Source: Actinokineospora fastidiosa
GTDB lineage: Bacteria; Actinomycetota; Actinomycetes; Mycobacteriales; Pseudonocardiaceae
Assembly: GCF_014648415.1 (NCBI RefSeq)
Contig: NZ_BMRB01000001.1
Coordinates: forward strand, 1,612,001-1,676,000
Length of the DNA: 64,000 bases
Direction: 5' to 3'
In this document: positions 17,743 to 28,268 of the stretch, in pieces
Position numbering within the stretch: position 1 is the stretch's first letter
Layout: each line of letters begins with the position of its first letter
Program-made: the position numbers and the translations under genes
Notes under the pieces: generated by a model
Told to the model about the DNA's origin: nothing
The model's input: only the letters and a program-made list of their open reading frames with translations
The model's database searches: none

Positions 17743-19676
17743 CGGCGCGGGCGGGTCGGCTCCGGCACCACGTAGTCGGTGCGCAGGGACACGTCCGAGG
17801 CCTTCACGAAGCCGAAGCGGTGGCCGAACTGGACCTGGATGTACCGCTCGCCGCGGACCACCGTGTGGTGGGCGGGGTCGAACGTGGTGGCCTTGAAGTA
17901 CTCCGAGGCCACGTCCCCGCCCATGATGTACTTCTGGCCCGCCAGCATGCGGTACGGCAGCGCCTCCACCGGCTCCGGCGTGATGCCCGAGGGGTAGGCC
18001 GACGCCTGCGGGTACGCCCGGCCGTACACCGGCACCGCGGTCAGGCCCGGCTTCGGCCAGACCTGCACGCCGCGGCTCGGGACGGTCTGGCTGGTGCGCA
18101 GCCAGCCCTTCTGGCCCAGGTACCAGATCGCCGTCCAGTCCCCGGAGCGCTCGGCGACGGCGAACTTCTGCCCGGAGTCGACGCGGCTGCCGATGTCGGA
18201 GACGTGCATGGTCGACACCGCGCCGTTCGGGCGCAGGCCGATGTCCTTGAGCAGCGGCGCGTCATCGCGCGGGGCGCTGCGCAGGACGACGGAGGTGGAG
18301 CTGCGCGACGGGCACGCCGCGCTGGTCCCGTCGCAGCCGGTGAACCTCGGCTTGTTGGTCGCCCAGTCCGGCCGGATCGTCACGACGTTGGTGTACGGCG
18401 TGCCGTCGGCGGTGAAGGGCGCGCCGAGCAGGCCGAAGTAGTGCGTCCAGTTCCAGTACGGGCCCGGGTCCCAGTGCATCGCGGGGATCCGGCTGGCGAT
18501 CGGGCCGGGCACGTTGTCGTGGCCGACGATGTGGTGGCGGTCCAGCGGCACGTTGTACTTGGCGGCCAGGTACTTCACCAGCTTGGCCGACGTGCGGTAC
18601 ATCGCCTCGGTGTACCAGGTGCCCTGCGCGGCGAAGCCCTCGTGCTCGAGGCCGATCGCCTTGGAGTTGACGTACCAGTTGCCCGCGTGCCAGCCGACGT
18701 CCTTGGTGGCCACGTGCTGGGCGATGTGGCCGTCGTTGCTGCGCAGCGTGTAGTGCCAGCTGGCGGGCCTGGTCAGCGTCTGCACCGAGGAGAGCGCGCC
18801 CGCGTAGGAGCCCTCGACGTCGTGGATGACGATGTAGTCGACCTTCTGGTTGGTCGGCCGGTTCGACTTGTCGTGGTTGCCATAGGTGGGATTGCCGTTG
18901 CTGTCGTTGAACTGCCCGTACGGCGCGCCGACCCACTGGCAGGCCACGTCGGACGGGCACTCGACGGCGGCCGCCGTGGCCGTCTGGGTGAGGCCCATCC
19001 GGTTCAGCACGGACTTGTCCGGCTCCACCGAGCGGGCCTTGAGCCGCATCTTCTGGCCGTCGTCGGTGGTGCGGGCGAAGCCCTGGCGCAGCACGCCGTA
19101 CACCTCGTCGGCGAAGACCTCGGCGGTGCGGGTGTCGGTGGCGCCGCTGTAGCGGGCGACCGCGCCGTACCAGTCCGCGGGGTCGTCGCTCAGCGGGCCG
19201 AGTTCGCGCTGGTAGTGGGCCAGCAGCGCGGCGCCGCCGCGGATGTTGGCCGCCGGGTCGCTGCGCAGCGTCTCCGGCGCGATGCCGGTCAGCTCCGCTG
19301 CCCTGGGCAGCGTGTGCAGCGCGGGCGCGCTGATGTCGACGTCCTGGTGCGTGGGCTTGAGCTCGGGCCGGGCGGTGTCGCCGCGCGGGTCCTCGCCGTG
19401 GTCGTGGTGGGTGCCGCCCGCGGTGGCCGTGGCGGCGTCGGTCAGGTGCATCGGGCCGTAGCCCGCGGAAACGCTCGGCGCGCCCGCGTTGGCGTCCCAG
19501 CGGGACTCCAAATAGGACAGCGCCATGAGCAGGTCGGCGGGCACGTCGAACTCGTCGGCTGCCGCGGCGAAGGCGCGCTGCCGCTTCTCTTCTGCGGGCT
19601 GGGCGGTCGCGGGCGCGGTGATCGCCAGCGCGGCGAGCGCGACGACCGCGACGGCCAGCGTACGTCGGCGGTGCAA
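17739..19676 (-). CDS. Secreted N-acetylmuramoyl-L-alanine amidase with lytic-transglycosylase-like N-terminus
   Basis: 645 residues with a Sec signal peptide (residues 1-25, [11 protein letters not shown]). Residues 38-180 have lysozyme-like features ([46 protein letters not shown]). The Amidase_2 domain runs from about 278 to 415, with VIHDVEG (His285), GHDNV near 385 and HWDPGP at 401-406 as zinc-site motifs. The rest looks like SH3-type wall-binding modules. It would cut peptidoglycan outside the cell. The start is TTG 19676 behind GGAAGG. It is a wall-turnover enzyme, next in line to the secreted PhoD on the same strand. Confidence 0.85.
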   Translation of the reverse strand: MHRRRTLAVAVVALAALAITAPATAQPAEEKRQRAFAAAADEFDVPADLLMALSYLESRWDANAGAPSVSAGYGPMHLTDAATATAGGTHHDHGEDPRGDTARPELKPTHQDVDISAPALHTLPRAAELTGIAPETLRSDPAANIRGGAALLAHYQRELGPLSDDPADWYGAVARYSGATDTRTAEVFADEVYGVLRQGFARTTDDGQKMRLKARSVEPDKSVLNRMGLTQTATAAAVECPSDVACQWVGAPYGQFNDSNGNPTYGNHDKSNRPTNQKVDYIVIHDVEGSYAGALSSVQTLTRPASWHYTLRSNDGHIAQHVATKDVGWHAGNWYVNSKAIGLEHEGFAAQGTWYTEAMYRTSAKLVKYLAAKYNVPLDRHHIVGHDNVPGPIASRIPAMHWDPGPYWNWTHYFGLLGAPFTADGTPYTNVVTIRPDWATNKPRFTGCDGTSAACPSRSSTSVVLRSAPRDDAPLLKDIGLRPNGAVSTMHVSDIGSRVDSGQKFAVAERSGDWTAIWYLGQKGWLRTSQTVPSRGVQVWPKPGLTAVPVYGRAYPQASAYPSGITPEPVEALPYRMLAGQKYIMGGDVASEYFKATTFDPAHHTVVRGERYIQVQFGHRFGFVKASDVSLRTDYVVPEPTRPRR

Positions 19677-19744
19677 GGGAAAGGCCTTCCGGTCAGGGAA
19701 CCCCAGTGGTGTGGCTGCCCACTCTGCTCGGAAAGGCCTTTCCC
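19677..19744. repeat. Inverted pair of AAAGGCCTT palindromes upstream of the amidase
   Basis: GGGAAAGGCCTT (19677-19688) and its exact reverse complement AAGGCCTTTCCC (19733-19744) are 44 bases apart, and each arm is itself a palindrome around AGGCCT. They flank the promoter region of the amidase gene, so they could be a paired operator, or they could form the 3' hairpin of the phoD transcript. Confidence 0.4.
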
Positions 19745-19770
19745 CGTCAATCGCACAAGGTGTGAAGGGC

Positions 19771-21303
19771 CTACACGCGGTGCAGCTCCGGCTGCCGGTC
19801 GGCGACGACGAACGTCGCGGCCGTGGTGGCGGGCGCGTCGGGCGTCCGCACGGCGGCGAGGGTGCGGAAGTCCGCGCGCATCTCGCTCGCGCTGAACCGC
19901 GTCCGCACGTAGCCGCGGCGGTTGCTGTAGAACTTCAGGTGCGGGTTCTCCGCCAGCACCGCGGCGTTGTCGGAGTCGTCGCCGTCGCCGCCGGAGGTCA
20001 CCGAGGTGGCCACCAGCTCCGTCGCCACCCGGCGGGAGTCGGGGCGGTCCCAGGTCTCCAGCACCTCGCCCGCCCAGTGCCGGTGCACGTCGCCGGTCAG
20101 CACCACGGCGTTGCGGGTCTGGCCCAGCAGCCCGGCGACGCGGTCGCGGTTGGCCTTGTAGCCGTCCCACCCGTCCATGCTGAAGCCCTCGGCCGGGCCG
20201 ACGCGCAGGTCGCGCTGGGCGAAGAACACCTGCTGGCCGAGCACGTCCCAGCGGGCGCGCGACCGGCGCAGCCCGTCGGCCAGCCACTGCTCCTGCTCCA
20301 CGCCGGTGATCGTGCGGGTGGGGTCCAGGCGCTCCTCGCAGCCGACCCGGGTGCCGTCGCCGCAGGCCTGGTCGTCGCGGTACTGGCGGGTGTCGAGCAT
20401 GTGGAAGTTCGCCAGCGCGCCCCAGCCGATCCGCCGGTACAGCCGCATGTCGATCCCGCGCGGGCGCGCGGTGCGGCGCAGCGGCATGTTCTCGTAGTAC
20501 GCCTGGAACGCCGCGGCGCGCCGGTCGAGGAAGGCCGGGTCCGGCTGCTCGGGGACCTCGTCGGCCCAGTTGTTCTCGGTCTCGTGGTCGTCCCAGACGA
20601 CCAGCCAGGGGGCGACCCGGTGGGCGAGCTGCAGGTCGGCGTCGGTCTTGTACTGGGCGTGCCGCAGGCGGTAGTCGGCCAGCGTGCGGGTCTCCGGGCC
20701 GACGATCTCGCGCACCTCGTTGGCGCGGGCGGCGTACTCGTACTGGTAGTCGCCCAGGTGCAGCACCAGGCCCGGGTCGTCCTCGGCGAGGCGGCGGTAG
20801 GCGGTGAAGTAGCCCGCGCCGAAGTGGGAGCAGGACGCGAAGCACATGGTCAGCGGCGCGCCCATGGTGCCGGGGGCCGGGGCGGTGCGGGTGCGGCCGG
20901 TCTCGGTGAGGTGGCCCTGCACGCGGAAGCGGTAGAAGTACTCCGCGTCCGGGCGCAGGCCCGCCACCTCCACGTGCACGCTGTGCGCGGACTCCGGCCG
21001 GGCGATCTCGACGCCCGAGCGCACGACGTGGCGGAACCGCTCGTCGGTGGCGACCTGCCAGAGCACCGGGACCGCCCGGTCGGGCATGCCGCCGCGCCCG
21101 TCGAGCGCCAGCGGCTCGGTGGCCAGCCGCGTCCACAGCACGAAGCCCTCCGGCGACGGGTCGCCGGAGGCCAGCCCCAGGGTGAACGGGTCGGCGAGCC
21201 TGCGGCTCGGCGCGGCCAGCGCGGGCGCGCCCAGCACGGTCAGACCGGCCGCGGCCGCGGCCCCGCCCAGCAGGACGCTGCGGCGGGATGGGTGGTGGGT
21301 CAT
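19771..21303 (-). CDS. phoD: Tat-exported PhoD-type alkaline phosphatase/phosphodiesterase
   Basis: 510 residues. The N-terminus SRRSVLLGGAAAAAGLTVLG is a twin-arginine signal. Metal-site motifs of the PhoD family are present: FASCSH, LGDYQYEY, WDDHETENNW, GDVHRHW. An N-terminal Fn3-like domain (ADPFTLGLASGDPSPEGFVLWTRL) is typical. It releases phosphate from phosphodiesters such as teichoic acids outside the cell, using Ca and Fe. The ATG at 21303 is preceded by GGGGAGG; the longer open frame upstream overlaps patatin and is not used. A PHO box was not identifiable by eye. It is divergent from the patatin gene. Confidence 0.92.
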   Translation of the reverse strand: MTHHPSRRSVLLGGAAAAAGLTVLGAPALAAPSRRLADPFTLGLASGDPSPEGFVLWTRLATEPLALDGRGGMPDRAVPVLWQVATDERFRHVVRSGVEIARPESAHSVHVEVAGLRPDAEYFYRFRVQGHLTETGRTRTAPAPGTMGAPLTMCFASCSHFGAGYFTAYRRLAEDDPGLVLHLGDYQYEYAARANEVREIVGPETRTLADYRLRHAQYKTDADLQLAHRVAPWLVVWDDHETENNWADEVPEQPDPAFLDRRAAAFQAYYENMPLRRTARPRGIDMRLYRRIGWGALANFHMLDTRQYRDDQACGDGTRVGCEERLDPTRTITGVEQEQWLADGLRRSRARWDVLGQQVFFAQRDLRVGPAEGFSMDGWDGYKANRDRVAGLLGQTRNAVVLTGDVHRHWAGEVLETWDRPDSRRVATELVATSVTSGGDGDDSDNAAVLAENPHLKFYSNRRGYVRTRFSASEMRADFRTLAAVRTPDAPATTAATFVVADRQPELHRV

Positions 21304-21401
21304 CGGGCCTCCCCTTCGGTTCGGGTGTACCGGGAGGCCACGCTGGTCGGCGATGGTGGCCGTGATCCCACATCCGGGTGAGAGCCGAATGAGCGGTCGT
21401 T

Positions 21402-21407
21402 TACCGT
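21402..21407 (+). promoter_or_regulatory. -10 element of a possibly leaderless patatin mRNA
   Basis: TACCGT ends exactly seven bases before GTG 21415, and no Shine-Dalgarno sequence is present. Confidence 0.4.
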
Positions 21408-21414
21408 CGCGGGG

Positions 21415-22302
21415 GTGCACGCAGTCCGCGAGATCCTGCTCGCCCGCCGCTCCGGCGCTGCCGACGACGCCCGTGTGGCCCTGGCCATCGAGGGCGGGGC
21501 GAGCCGGGGCGCGTACTCCGGCGGCATGGCGGCCGCCCTGGTCGAACTCGGCTTCGGGCACTGCTTCGACGCCGTCTACGGCGCCTCGGCGGGCGCGCTG
21601 AACGGCGCGTGGTTCCTCTCCGGCCAGGCCGTCACCGGCGTCCTGGGCTGGTCGGACCCGCTGATCATGCGCCGGGTGACCAACCCCTGGCGCGCCCTGA
21701 CCGGCGGGCCGGTGGTCGACACCGAGCACCTGGTCGAGCGGATCTACCCGGCCGTCCCGATGGACTTCGCGGCCATCCTGGCCAACCCGACCACCTTCCA
21801 CCCCCTGGCCACCGACATCGCCACCGGCGCGGCGGTCGACCTGGCCCCGACCATCACCGACGCCGCGTCCCTGCGCGCCGCCCTGCGCGCGTCCACGGCC
21901 CTCCCGATGCTCGCGGGCCGCCCGGTCCGCATCGGCGCCCACTCCTACATCGACGCGGGCATAGCCGAGTCCGTCCCGTTCCGCACCGCCGTCGCCCAGG
22001 GCGCCACCCACGTCCTGGTCCTGCGCACCCGTCCCGACGCCCCGCTGCCGGTCCCCTCACGCGTGGAGACCTCCGTGGTGACCCGCTACCTCCGCCGAGC
22101 CGCCCCCGGCGCGGTCGAGGCGTGGACGACCCGCCACACCCGGGTGACGGCGGACGAGGCCCACCTGGCGGACCACACCGAGATCCTCCAGATCCGCCCG
22201 CCGGAGGACGGCCCCGAGATCAGTCGCCTCACCCGCGACCCCTTCCTCCTCCGCCGCGCCGTCCGCATGGGCCACCACGCCGTCATCACCGCCCTGGGCT
22301 GA
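21415..22302 (+). CDS. Patatin-like phospholipase
   Basis: 295 residues. The oxyanion motif is EGGASRGAYSGG, the nucleophile Ser58 lies in GASAG, and the partner Asp is in YIDAGIAES, so the Ser-Asp dyad of patatins is complete. There is no signal peptide. The protein would hydrolyse acyl lipids in the cytosol or at the inner face of the membrane. The C-terminal 100 residues (RRAAPGAVEAWTTRHTRV onward) are a variable helical region. Its 3' end overlaps the convergent GNAT gene by 17 bases. Patatins also occur in antiphage systems, and a TIR protein is close by on the other strand, but nothing else links them. Confidence 0.88.
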   Translation: MHAVREILLARRSGAADDARVALAIEGGASRGAYSGGMAAALVELGFGHCFDAVYGASAGALNGAWFLSGQAVTGVLGWSDPLIMRRVTNPWRALTGGPVVDTEHLVERIYPAVPMDFAAILANPTTFHPLATDIATGAAVDLAPTITDAASLRAALRASTALPMLAGRPVRIGAHSYIDAGIAESVPFRTAVAQGATHVLVLRTRPDAPLPVPSRVETSVVTRYLRRAAPGAVEAWTTRHTRVTADEAHLADHTEILQIRPPEDGPEISRLTRDPFLLRRAVRMGHHAVITALG

Positions 22303-22804
22303 CCGCCCGGCGCATGCAGACCCGCAGCCTCGGGTCCAGGCCGAGGCTGGCCTCCTTGGCGACCTCGTCAACCAGCGCACCCGTCGCGGGCACCTCGACG
22401 AACCCCAGTCGGCGGTAATACGGGGCGTTCCACGGGACGTCGCGGAAGGTGGTCAGGGTGAGAGCGGGGAAGTGGTGGCTGGACGCCCAGTGGCCCAGGT
22501 GGTCGATCAGCGCCCGCCCGAGCCCTCGGCCGCGGAACTGAGGGTCGGTGCTGACCTGGGCGATGTGGGCGCAGCCGTCCAGGACCTTGGCCAGCAGGTA
22601 CGCCCCGACGACGTCCTCCTCGCTCACCCACGCCCGACCGCGGTCGGTGAAGTGGGTCAGCGTCTCCAGGGACGGCGGGTCGTGATCGGCGATCTCCGGC
22701 ATGCCGACCTCGCGGAACGCCTGGCCCGCGGCGACCTCGAGCTGCTGGAGGCGGGGGAAGTCGGCCGGGGTCGCTGGTCGGATCACCGGCCCAGTGTCGT
22801 CCAT
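22286..22804 (-). CDS. GNAT family N-acetyltransferase
   Basis: 172 residues. The acetyl-CoA loop is PQFRGRGLGRALIDHLG and the C-terminal motif is [36 protein letters not shown] is a standard GNAT start. Strong similarity in pattern to small-molecule amine acetyltransferases, but the acceptor is unknown. ATG 22804 lies within the 3' end of the TIR gene (22-base overlap), so both are made from one transcript. The linkage could mean the GNAT modifies or neutralises something connected with the TIR protein; that is speculation. Confidence 0.85.
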   Translation of the reverse strand: MDDTGPVIRPATPADFPRLQQLEVAAGQAFREVGMPEIADHDPPSLETLTHFTDRGRAWVSEEDVVGAYLLAKVLDGCAHIAQVSTDPQFRGRGLGRALIDHLGHWASSHHFPALTLTTFRDVPWNAPYYRRLGFVEVPATGALVDEVAKEASLGLDPRLRVCMRRAVSPGR

Positions 22805-23829
22805 CCGTGGATGATCCCGACAGCGCTTTCCACGGCGCGGAAGCCCTTCCTGGTCGGTTCCAGCGCCTGCCGCATGGGGACGCTCGCCGCCTCGACCGGG
22901 CGGAGCATGTCGAGGAACTCGGCGCACAGCTCGCCCATGTCGAGGAGGGGCTGGGCGTCGGAGCCGAGCTTCGCCAGGTCCGCGCTCAGCCGGGCGCGCT
23001 CGTCGGGCGTGCCGTGGGTCATCGTCAGGTCGCAGTACGCGCGCAGGTTGCCGTCGAGGTCGACCGACGCGGCCTCCAGCGCCATCCCGTACCGCTCCAG
23101 CCGGGCGCCGCCGGGGGCCAGCGCCGCCGCCACCTGGCCGACCCGGTCCCGGCGGCGGGCCGGGTCGGCCATCAGGTCGGCCGCCTTCTCCAGCTCGGGC
23201 AGGTACTCCTGCATCGCGCGGGTGAGCTCGACCAGGACGCCGACCATCCGCGTCGCGTCCGCCGACATGCGCTCGCCCAGCACGCGGCGGTCCGGACCGC
23301 CCGACGGCGTCAGCCGCTGCTCGGCGCGGGCCACGGCCGCGACCAGCTCGCCCGCCAGCCGGGTCATCGTCCGCCGCCATTCCGGCGTCCTCGACCCCGC
23401 GATGGCCGCCTCGCGGAAGTCGAACTGCTGGCGGTCGGCGATGATCCGCACCGCCATGTCCGGGCTGTCGGACGTGATCCGGGCGTGCCCCAGCACCACG
23501 ACCGGCAGCAGCAGGTCGACGACGCCGCGGGTGTGCGCGGAGCTGTAGAACTGCAGCAGTTCCTCGCGGCACCACGGCCGCTCGAAGTAGGTCAGCGTCA
23601 CCAGGGGCAGGAACACCAGCGCGCCCTCGATCGCCGTGCTGATGCCGGTGCGCCACTCATCGCCCCAGCCGAGGGACGCGCGGTCGTAGAAGACCTCGAT
23701 CCGCCTGCCGTGGTCGGCGAAGCAGTAGAACTCCAGGTCCTTGCGGAACGCCTTGACGAACCCCAGGCCCTCGTCGTCGATCTGCGCGTAGCTCAGGAAC
23801 ACGGTGATGGGCGTGGACATGTCGTTCAT
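22783..23829 (-). CDS. TIR-domain protein with C-terminal helical domain
   Basis: 348 residues. Residues 5-150 form a TIR domain: [20 protein letters not shown] (box 1), [16 protein letters not shown] (box 2 region), [22 protein letters not shown], where the Glu of CREEL is the position of the NAD-cleaving glutamate in catalytic TIRs. The rest (about 175-348) is all-helical with no recognised domain. I use ATG 23829 ([11 protein letters not shown]); ATG 23820 also fits. Standalone bacterial TIR proteins can be NADases in immunity or toxin roles; the retained Glu allows this but does not prove it. It overlaps a GNAT gene. Confidence 0.8.
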   Translation of the reverse strand: MNDMSTPITVFLSYAQIDDEGLGFVKAFRKDLEFYCFADHGRRIEVFYDRASLGWGDEWRTGISTAIEGALVFLPLVTLTYFERPWCREELLQFYSSAHTRGVVDLLLPVVVLGHARITSDSPDMAVRIIADRQQFDFREAAIAGSRTPEWRRTMTRLAGELVAAVARAEQRLTPSGGPDRRVLGERMSADATRMVGVLVELTRAMQEYLPELEKAADLMADPARRRDRVGQVAAALAPGGARLERYGMALEAASVDLDGNLRAYCDLTMTHGTPDERARLSADLAKLGSDAQPLLDMGELCAEFLDMLRPVEAASVPMRQALEPTRKGFRAVESAVGIIHGWTTLGR

Positions 23830-23900
23830 CACAGGGGACAGCATCGACCACAAACCCGGCGGCGCCGCAAATCGGAAACGCCGAGGGGCTCGTTGCAGCC

Positions 23901-23927
23901 TTAGCAGTCGCATGGGTAGAGTGCCAA
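23901..23927. promoter_or_regulatory. CIRCE element (HrcA operator) of groES-groEL1
   Basis: TTAGCAGTC-N9-GAGTGCCAA matches the CIRCE consensus TTAGCACTC-N9-GAGTGCTAA at 16 of 18 arm positions. It lies 102 bases before the groES start. HrcA bound here would repress the operon until heat or misfolding stress titrates it to GroE. Confidence 0.85.
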
Positions 23928-24029
23928 GTGCACGGCACCGGACACCGCCCCGGCACCCGCGACGGCGGGGTGGCAGGGAGCCGTTACCACCTGCCAACGC
24001 TTTCAAGACGACCCGTGGAGGTCACAGCG

Positions 24030-24323
24030 GTGAGCGTCAACATCAAGCCGCTCGAGGACAAGATCGTCGTCCAGGCGAGCGAGGCCGAGGCCACGACGGC
24101 TTCCGGCCTGGTGATCCCGGACACCGCCAAGGAGAAGCCCCAGGAGGGCAAGGTCCTGGCGGTCGGCCCGGGCCGCATCGACGACAAGGGCAACCGGGTC
24201 CCGGTGGACGTCCAGGTCGGCGACGTCGTCATCTACTCCAAGTACGGCGGCACCGAGGTCAAGTACAACGGCGAGGAGTACCTCATCCTCTCCGCCCGTG
24301 ACGTGCTGGCCGTCATCAACTAG
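24030..24323 (+). CDS. groES: Co-chaperonin GroES
   Basis: 97 residues, the standard length. The start is GTG 24030 behind GTGGAGG; the frame is open further upstream but runs into the CIRCE element. The core [36 protein letters not shown] contains the mobile loop that docks on Gro[30 protein letters not shown] closes the beta barrel. It caps the GroEL ring during protein folding in the cytosol. It sits directly upstream of groEL1, separated by 81 bases that include a hairpin. Confidence 0.97.
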   Translation: MSVNIKPLEDKIVVQASEAEATTASGLVIPDTAKEKPQEGKVLAVGPGRIDDKGNRVPVDVQVGDVVIYSKYGGTEVKYNGEEYLILSARDVLAVIN

Positions 24324-24338
24324 GACCCAGCCGATCGA

Positions 24339-24380
24339 GCGCCCCGGGCTCCCCAGTGGTCACACCGGGGACCGGGGCGC
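24339..24380 (+). terminator. Intercistronic hairpin between groES and groEL1
   Basis: GCGCCCCGG (24339-24347) pairs with CCGGGGCGC (24372-24380), and inner bases CTCCCC/GGGGA can extend the stem. There is no U tract. It may partly terminate or act as an mRNA processing/stability element that sets the GroES:GroEL ratio. Confidence 0.5.
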
Positions 24381-24392
24381 TTCGGCTTGTGA

Positions 24393-26030
<1,638 letters not shown>

Positions 26031-26046
26031 CCCGCGTCGAACGAGC

Positions 26047-26075
26047 GAGGGCCTGTCCGTTGTGGACAGGCCCTC
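26047..26075. terminator. Bidirectional terminator of groEL1 and whiB3/whiD
   Basis: GAGGGCCTGTCC (26047-26058) and GGACAGGCCCTC (26064-26075) form a perfect 12-bp stem with a five-base loop between the two convergent genes, followed on the + strand by GGTCTATTT. Confidence 0.85.
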
Positions 26076-26078
26076 GGT

Positions 26079-26378
26079 CTATTTGGCCACCGCCAGCGAG
26101 CGCTTCTCTGCCTTGATGATGGCCTCGCGTTCGGATTCCGACAGCCCGCCCCAGATGCCGTAGGGCTCGTGGACGGCCAGCGCGTGCTTGCGGCACAGCG
26201 ACAGCACCGGACAGGCCTGGCAGATCGCCTTGGCCTTGGCCTCCCTCCGGGCCCGCGCAGGCCCGCGTTCGCCGTCGGGGTGGAAGAAGAACGCGCTGTC
26301 CATGCCCCGGCAAGAGCCTTCGAGCTGCCAGTCCCACACGTCAGCGTTGGGGCCGGGAAGCCTGCGAGTGTCCGCCAT
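26079..26378 (-). CDS. whiB3: WhiB-family iron-sulfur regulator (WhiB3/WhiD type)
   Basis: 99 residues. The four cluster cysteines are in GSCRGMD and CQACPVLSLC, followed by the EPYGIWGGLSESER turn that contacts the sigma factor and a basic C-terminus. LPGPNADVWDWQLEGSCRGMDSAFFFHPDGERG is close to WhiB3/WhiD. ATG 26378 is chosen for the upstream GGAGG; GTG 26393 is upstream. In mycobacteria WhiB3 senses redox and NO and controls lipid synthesis; in streptomycetes WhiD acts late in sporulation. It lies next to groEL1 as in M. tuberculosis. Confidence 0.92.
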   Translation of the reverse strand: MADTRRLPGPNADVWDWQLEGSCRGMDSAFFFHPDGERGPARARREAKAKAICQACPVLSLCRKHALAVHEPYGIWGGLSESEREAIIKAEKRSLAVAK

Positions 26379-26447
26379 GGTGGCCGCCTCCACGTAGGTA
26401 GGACGTTCGGCTGGAGAGTCAATACTCCATTTGGTGCAGTGGATTAC

Positions 26448-26476
26448 ACGCTAGAAGCGCGCCAATGCTTGTTCAA
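26448..26476 (-). promoter_or_regulatory. Candidate promoter of the whiB3/whiD gene
   Basis: Read on the minus strand, TTGAAC is followed after 17 bases by TAGCGT, a usable -35/-10 pair about 70 bases before ATG 26378. It has not been tested and the region is short. Confidence 0.35.
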
Positions 26477-26566
26477 GGGTGATCGACTCTTTCGTTCGCC
26501 GATTCAGCCGATCGGCATCACCCAGACGACGCAGCGTCATCAGAAGCCCGGGTTGCCGCCCGGCGC

Positions 26567-27559
26567 GTGTCACCCGACGATGTTGGCGTGGTGACCAGAC
26601 CCGAGGCGGCCTGCGACTCCGAGCCCCGGCTCACCGTTGCCGCAGTCGCCCGCAGGCTCGGTATCGCGCCCGCCACGCTGCGCACCTGGGACCGCCGCTA
26701 CGGCGTCGGGCCCACCGACCACACCACCGGACGGCACCGCCGCTACGCGCCCGCCGACGTCCACCGCCTCGAACTCATGCAGCGCGCGCTGCTGCAGGGC
26801 GCGTCTCCCGCCGAGGCGGCCGAGTACGCCCTGCGCGCCGCTACCGCGCCCCAGCCGGTCGCCCCGCCGATCCCCCCGGCGGGCGCGGGCCACGGCGGCG
26901 GGCGCCAGCTGCTGATGCCCGGCGCCCCCGGCCCCGCGCGGGGCCTCGGCCGGGCGGCGATGGCCATGGACGAGGTGTCCGTCCAGCGGATGCTGGTCGA
27001 CGCGATCGACGCCGAGGGGGTCGCCGCGGTCTGGGACGACGTCATCCGGCCCGTGCTGGCCGCCGTCGGGGGCCGCTCCCTGTACGCGGGGGACTGCGTC
27101 GAGGTGGAGCACCTGGTCACCGAGTGCGCGATGGCCGCCATGATCCGGGCGACGCCGCTGGTCACGGCCCCGCGCAACCCGCGTCCGGTGCTGCTCGGCT
27201 GCACGCCGGACGAACTGCACAGCCTGCCGCTCTACGTGCTCCGCGCCGCCCTGGCCCGGCGCGGCCTGGGCACCCGGATGCTCGGGTCCGCGGTGCCGCT
27301 GCCCGCCCTGATCGCCGCCGTCCGCCGCACCGCGCCCGCGGCCGTCGCGCTCTACGCGCAGGTGCGCGCGCACGCGGACGTGACGACCCTGGTCCACCTG
27401 CCCAGGACCCGCCAGCGCGTGCGCCTCTTCGCCTGCGGGCCCGGCTGGCACGGGCTCGACCTGCCCGCGCGCGTCGAACGCCTGGACGACCTGGCGTGCG
27501 CGGTCGACCGCATCGAGTCCTTCGTCGCCGGTGAGGGTCAGGACCGCTTCGGCTCGTAG
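26567..27559 (+). CDS. MerR-family regulator with CarH/LitR-like B12-binding architecture
   Basis: 330 residues. Residues 23-85 are a MerR winged helix (LTVAAVARRLGIAPATLRTWDRRYG, GRHRRYAPADVHRLELMQ). A Pro/Gly-rich linker leads to a helical bundle (about 135-195) and a Rossmann-like domain (about 205-325), the layout of B12-dependent light sensors CarH/LitR. Two of three expected cobalamin contacts seem kept: the EH of VEVEHLVTE and the His of PDELHSLPL. The W of the W-x9-EH motif is replaced by Ser. Binding may therefore be altered or lost. GTG 26567 is tentative; GTG 26588 or 26591 are possible. The 3' end overlaps the convergent reductase gene by 22 bases. Confidence 0.75.
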   Translation: MSPDDVGVVTRPEAACDSEPRLTVAAVARRLGIAPATLRTWDRRYGVGPTDHTTGRHRRYAPADVHRLELMQRALLQGASPAEAAEYALRAATAPQPVAPPIPPAGAGHGGGRQLLMPGAPGPARGLGRAAMAMDEVSVQRMLVDAIDAEGVAAVWDDVIRPVLAAVGGRSLYAGDCVEVEHLVTECAMAAMIRATPLVTAPRNPRPVLLGCTPDELHSLPLYVLRAALARRGLGTRMLGSAVPLPALIAAVRRTAPAAVALYAQVRAHADVTTLVHLPRTRQRVRLFACGPGWHGLDLPARVERLDDLACAVDRIESFVAGEGQDRFGS

Positions 27560-28095
27560 TGCAGGACGGTGATCCCGCACTCGAACGGCCGCGCGGCCAC
27601 CAGCCGGAGGCGCCGCGCGCCCTCGGGGAACACCGGCAGCCCGGCGCCGATCGCGACCGGGTTGACGAACAGGTACAGCTCGTCGATCAGGTCCCGGGCG
27701 ATCATGTCCCGCACCAGCGTGCTGCCGCCGCAGGTGATGATGTCCCCGCCCGGCTCCCGCCTGAGCCCGGCGATCGTCTCGCTCAGGTCGCCGCCAGCGA
27801 CCACGGCGTTCTCCCACGGCGACTCGGTGAGCGAGCGGGACACGACGACCTTGGGCGTGGTGTTCATCTGGTCGATCGACTCCTGGGTCTCGCCCTCGGG
27901 GCCGGACGCCCACGCCGGGATGAACCCCTCGGCGAGCCTGCGGCCCAGGACGATGGTGCCCACCGGCTTCCAGATGGTGTCGGCGAAGGCGGTGAGGTCG
28001 TCCGACCACGGCATCGTCAGCCAGTCCAGCTCCCCGCCCGGCCCGCCCATGAAGCCGTCCACGGTGACCTGGAGCTGCAGCTTGACCTTCCGCAT
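27538..28095 (-). CDS. Dihydrofolate reductase / RibD-C family protein
   Basis: 185 residues with the RibD C-terminal / YwjB-like DHFR fold: VTVDGFMGGPGGELDW at the start, VLGRRLAEGF, CGGSTLVRDMIARDLIDELYLFVNPVAIGAGLPVF. The family uses NADPH on pterin- or flavin-like substrates, but most members, including this type, have unknown substrates and are not the essential DHFR. ATG 28095 has GGAGGGAAG upstream. Tail-to-tail overlap of 22 bases with the MerR gene could give antisense control. Confidence 0.85.
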   Translation of the reverse strand: MRKVKLQLQVTVDGFMGGPGGELDWLTMPWSDDLTAFADTIWKPVGTIVLGRRLAEGFIPAWASGPEGETQESIDQMNTTPKVVVSRSLTESPWENAVVAGGDLSETIAGLRREPGGDIITCGGSTLVRDMIARDLIDELYLFVNPVAIGAGLPVFPEGARRLRLVAARPFECGITVLHYEPKRS

Positions 28096-28268
28096 GACCG
28101 CTTCCCTCCGTCGGGCGACATCGCGCCCAGTGTGCCCGGGACCAGCGGGTGAGCGGACGTGTGCCCACGGATATAGCGGAGCGCGGGCCCGCGGACCGGC
28201 CGTGGTGGCCGCGGAAAAGCCGGGCCACCCGACAGCGGTCGTCGGTCGGTGGGGTCAAACTCCTCCAG

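Noticed and set aside
17739..23829. Prophage or integrative element
   Set aside because: No integrase, transposase, phage structural gene or attachment-site repeat is visible; codon use looks like the neighbours.
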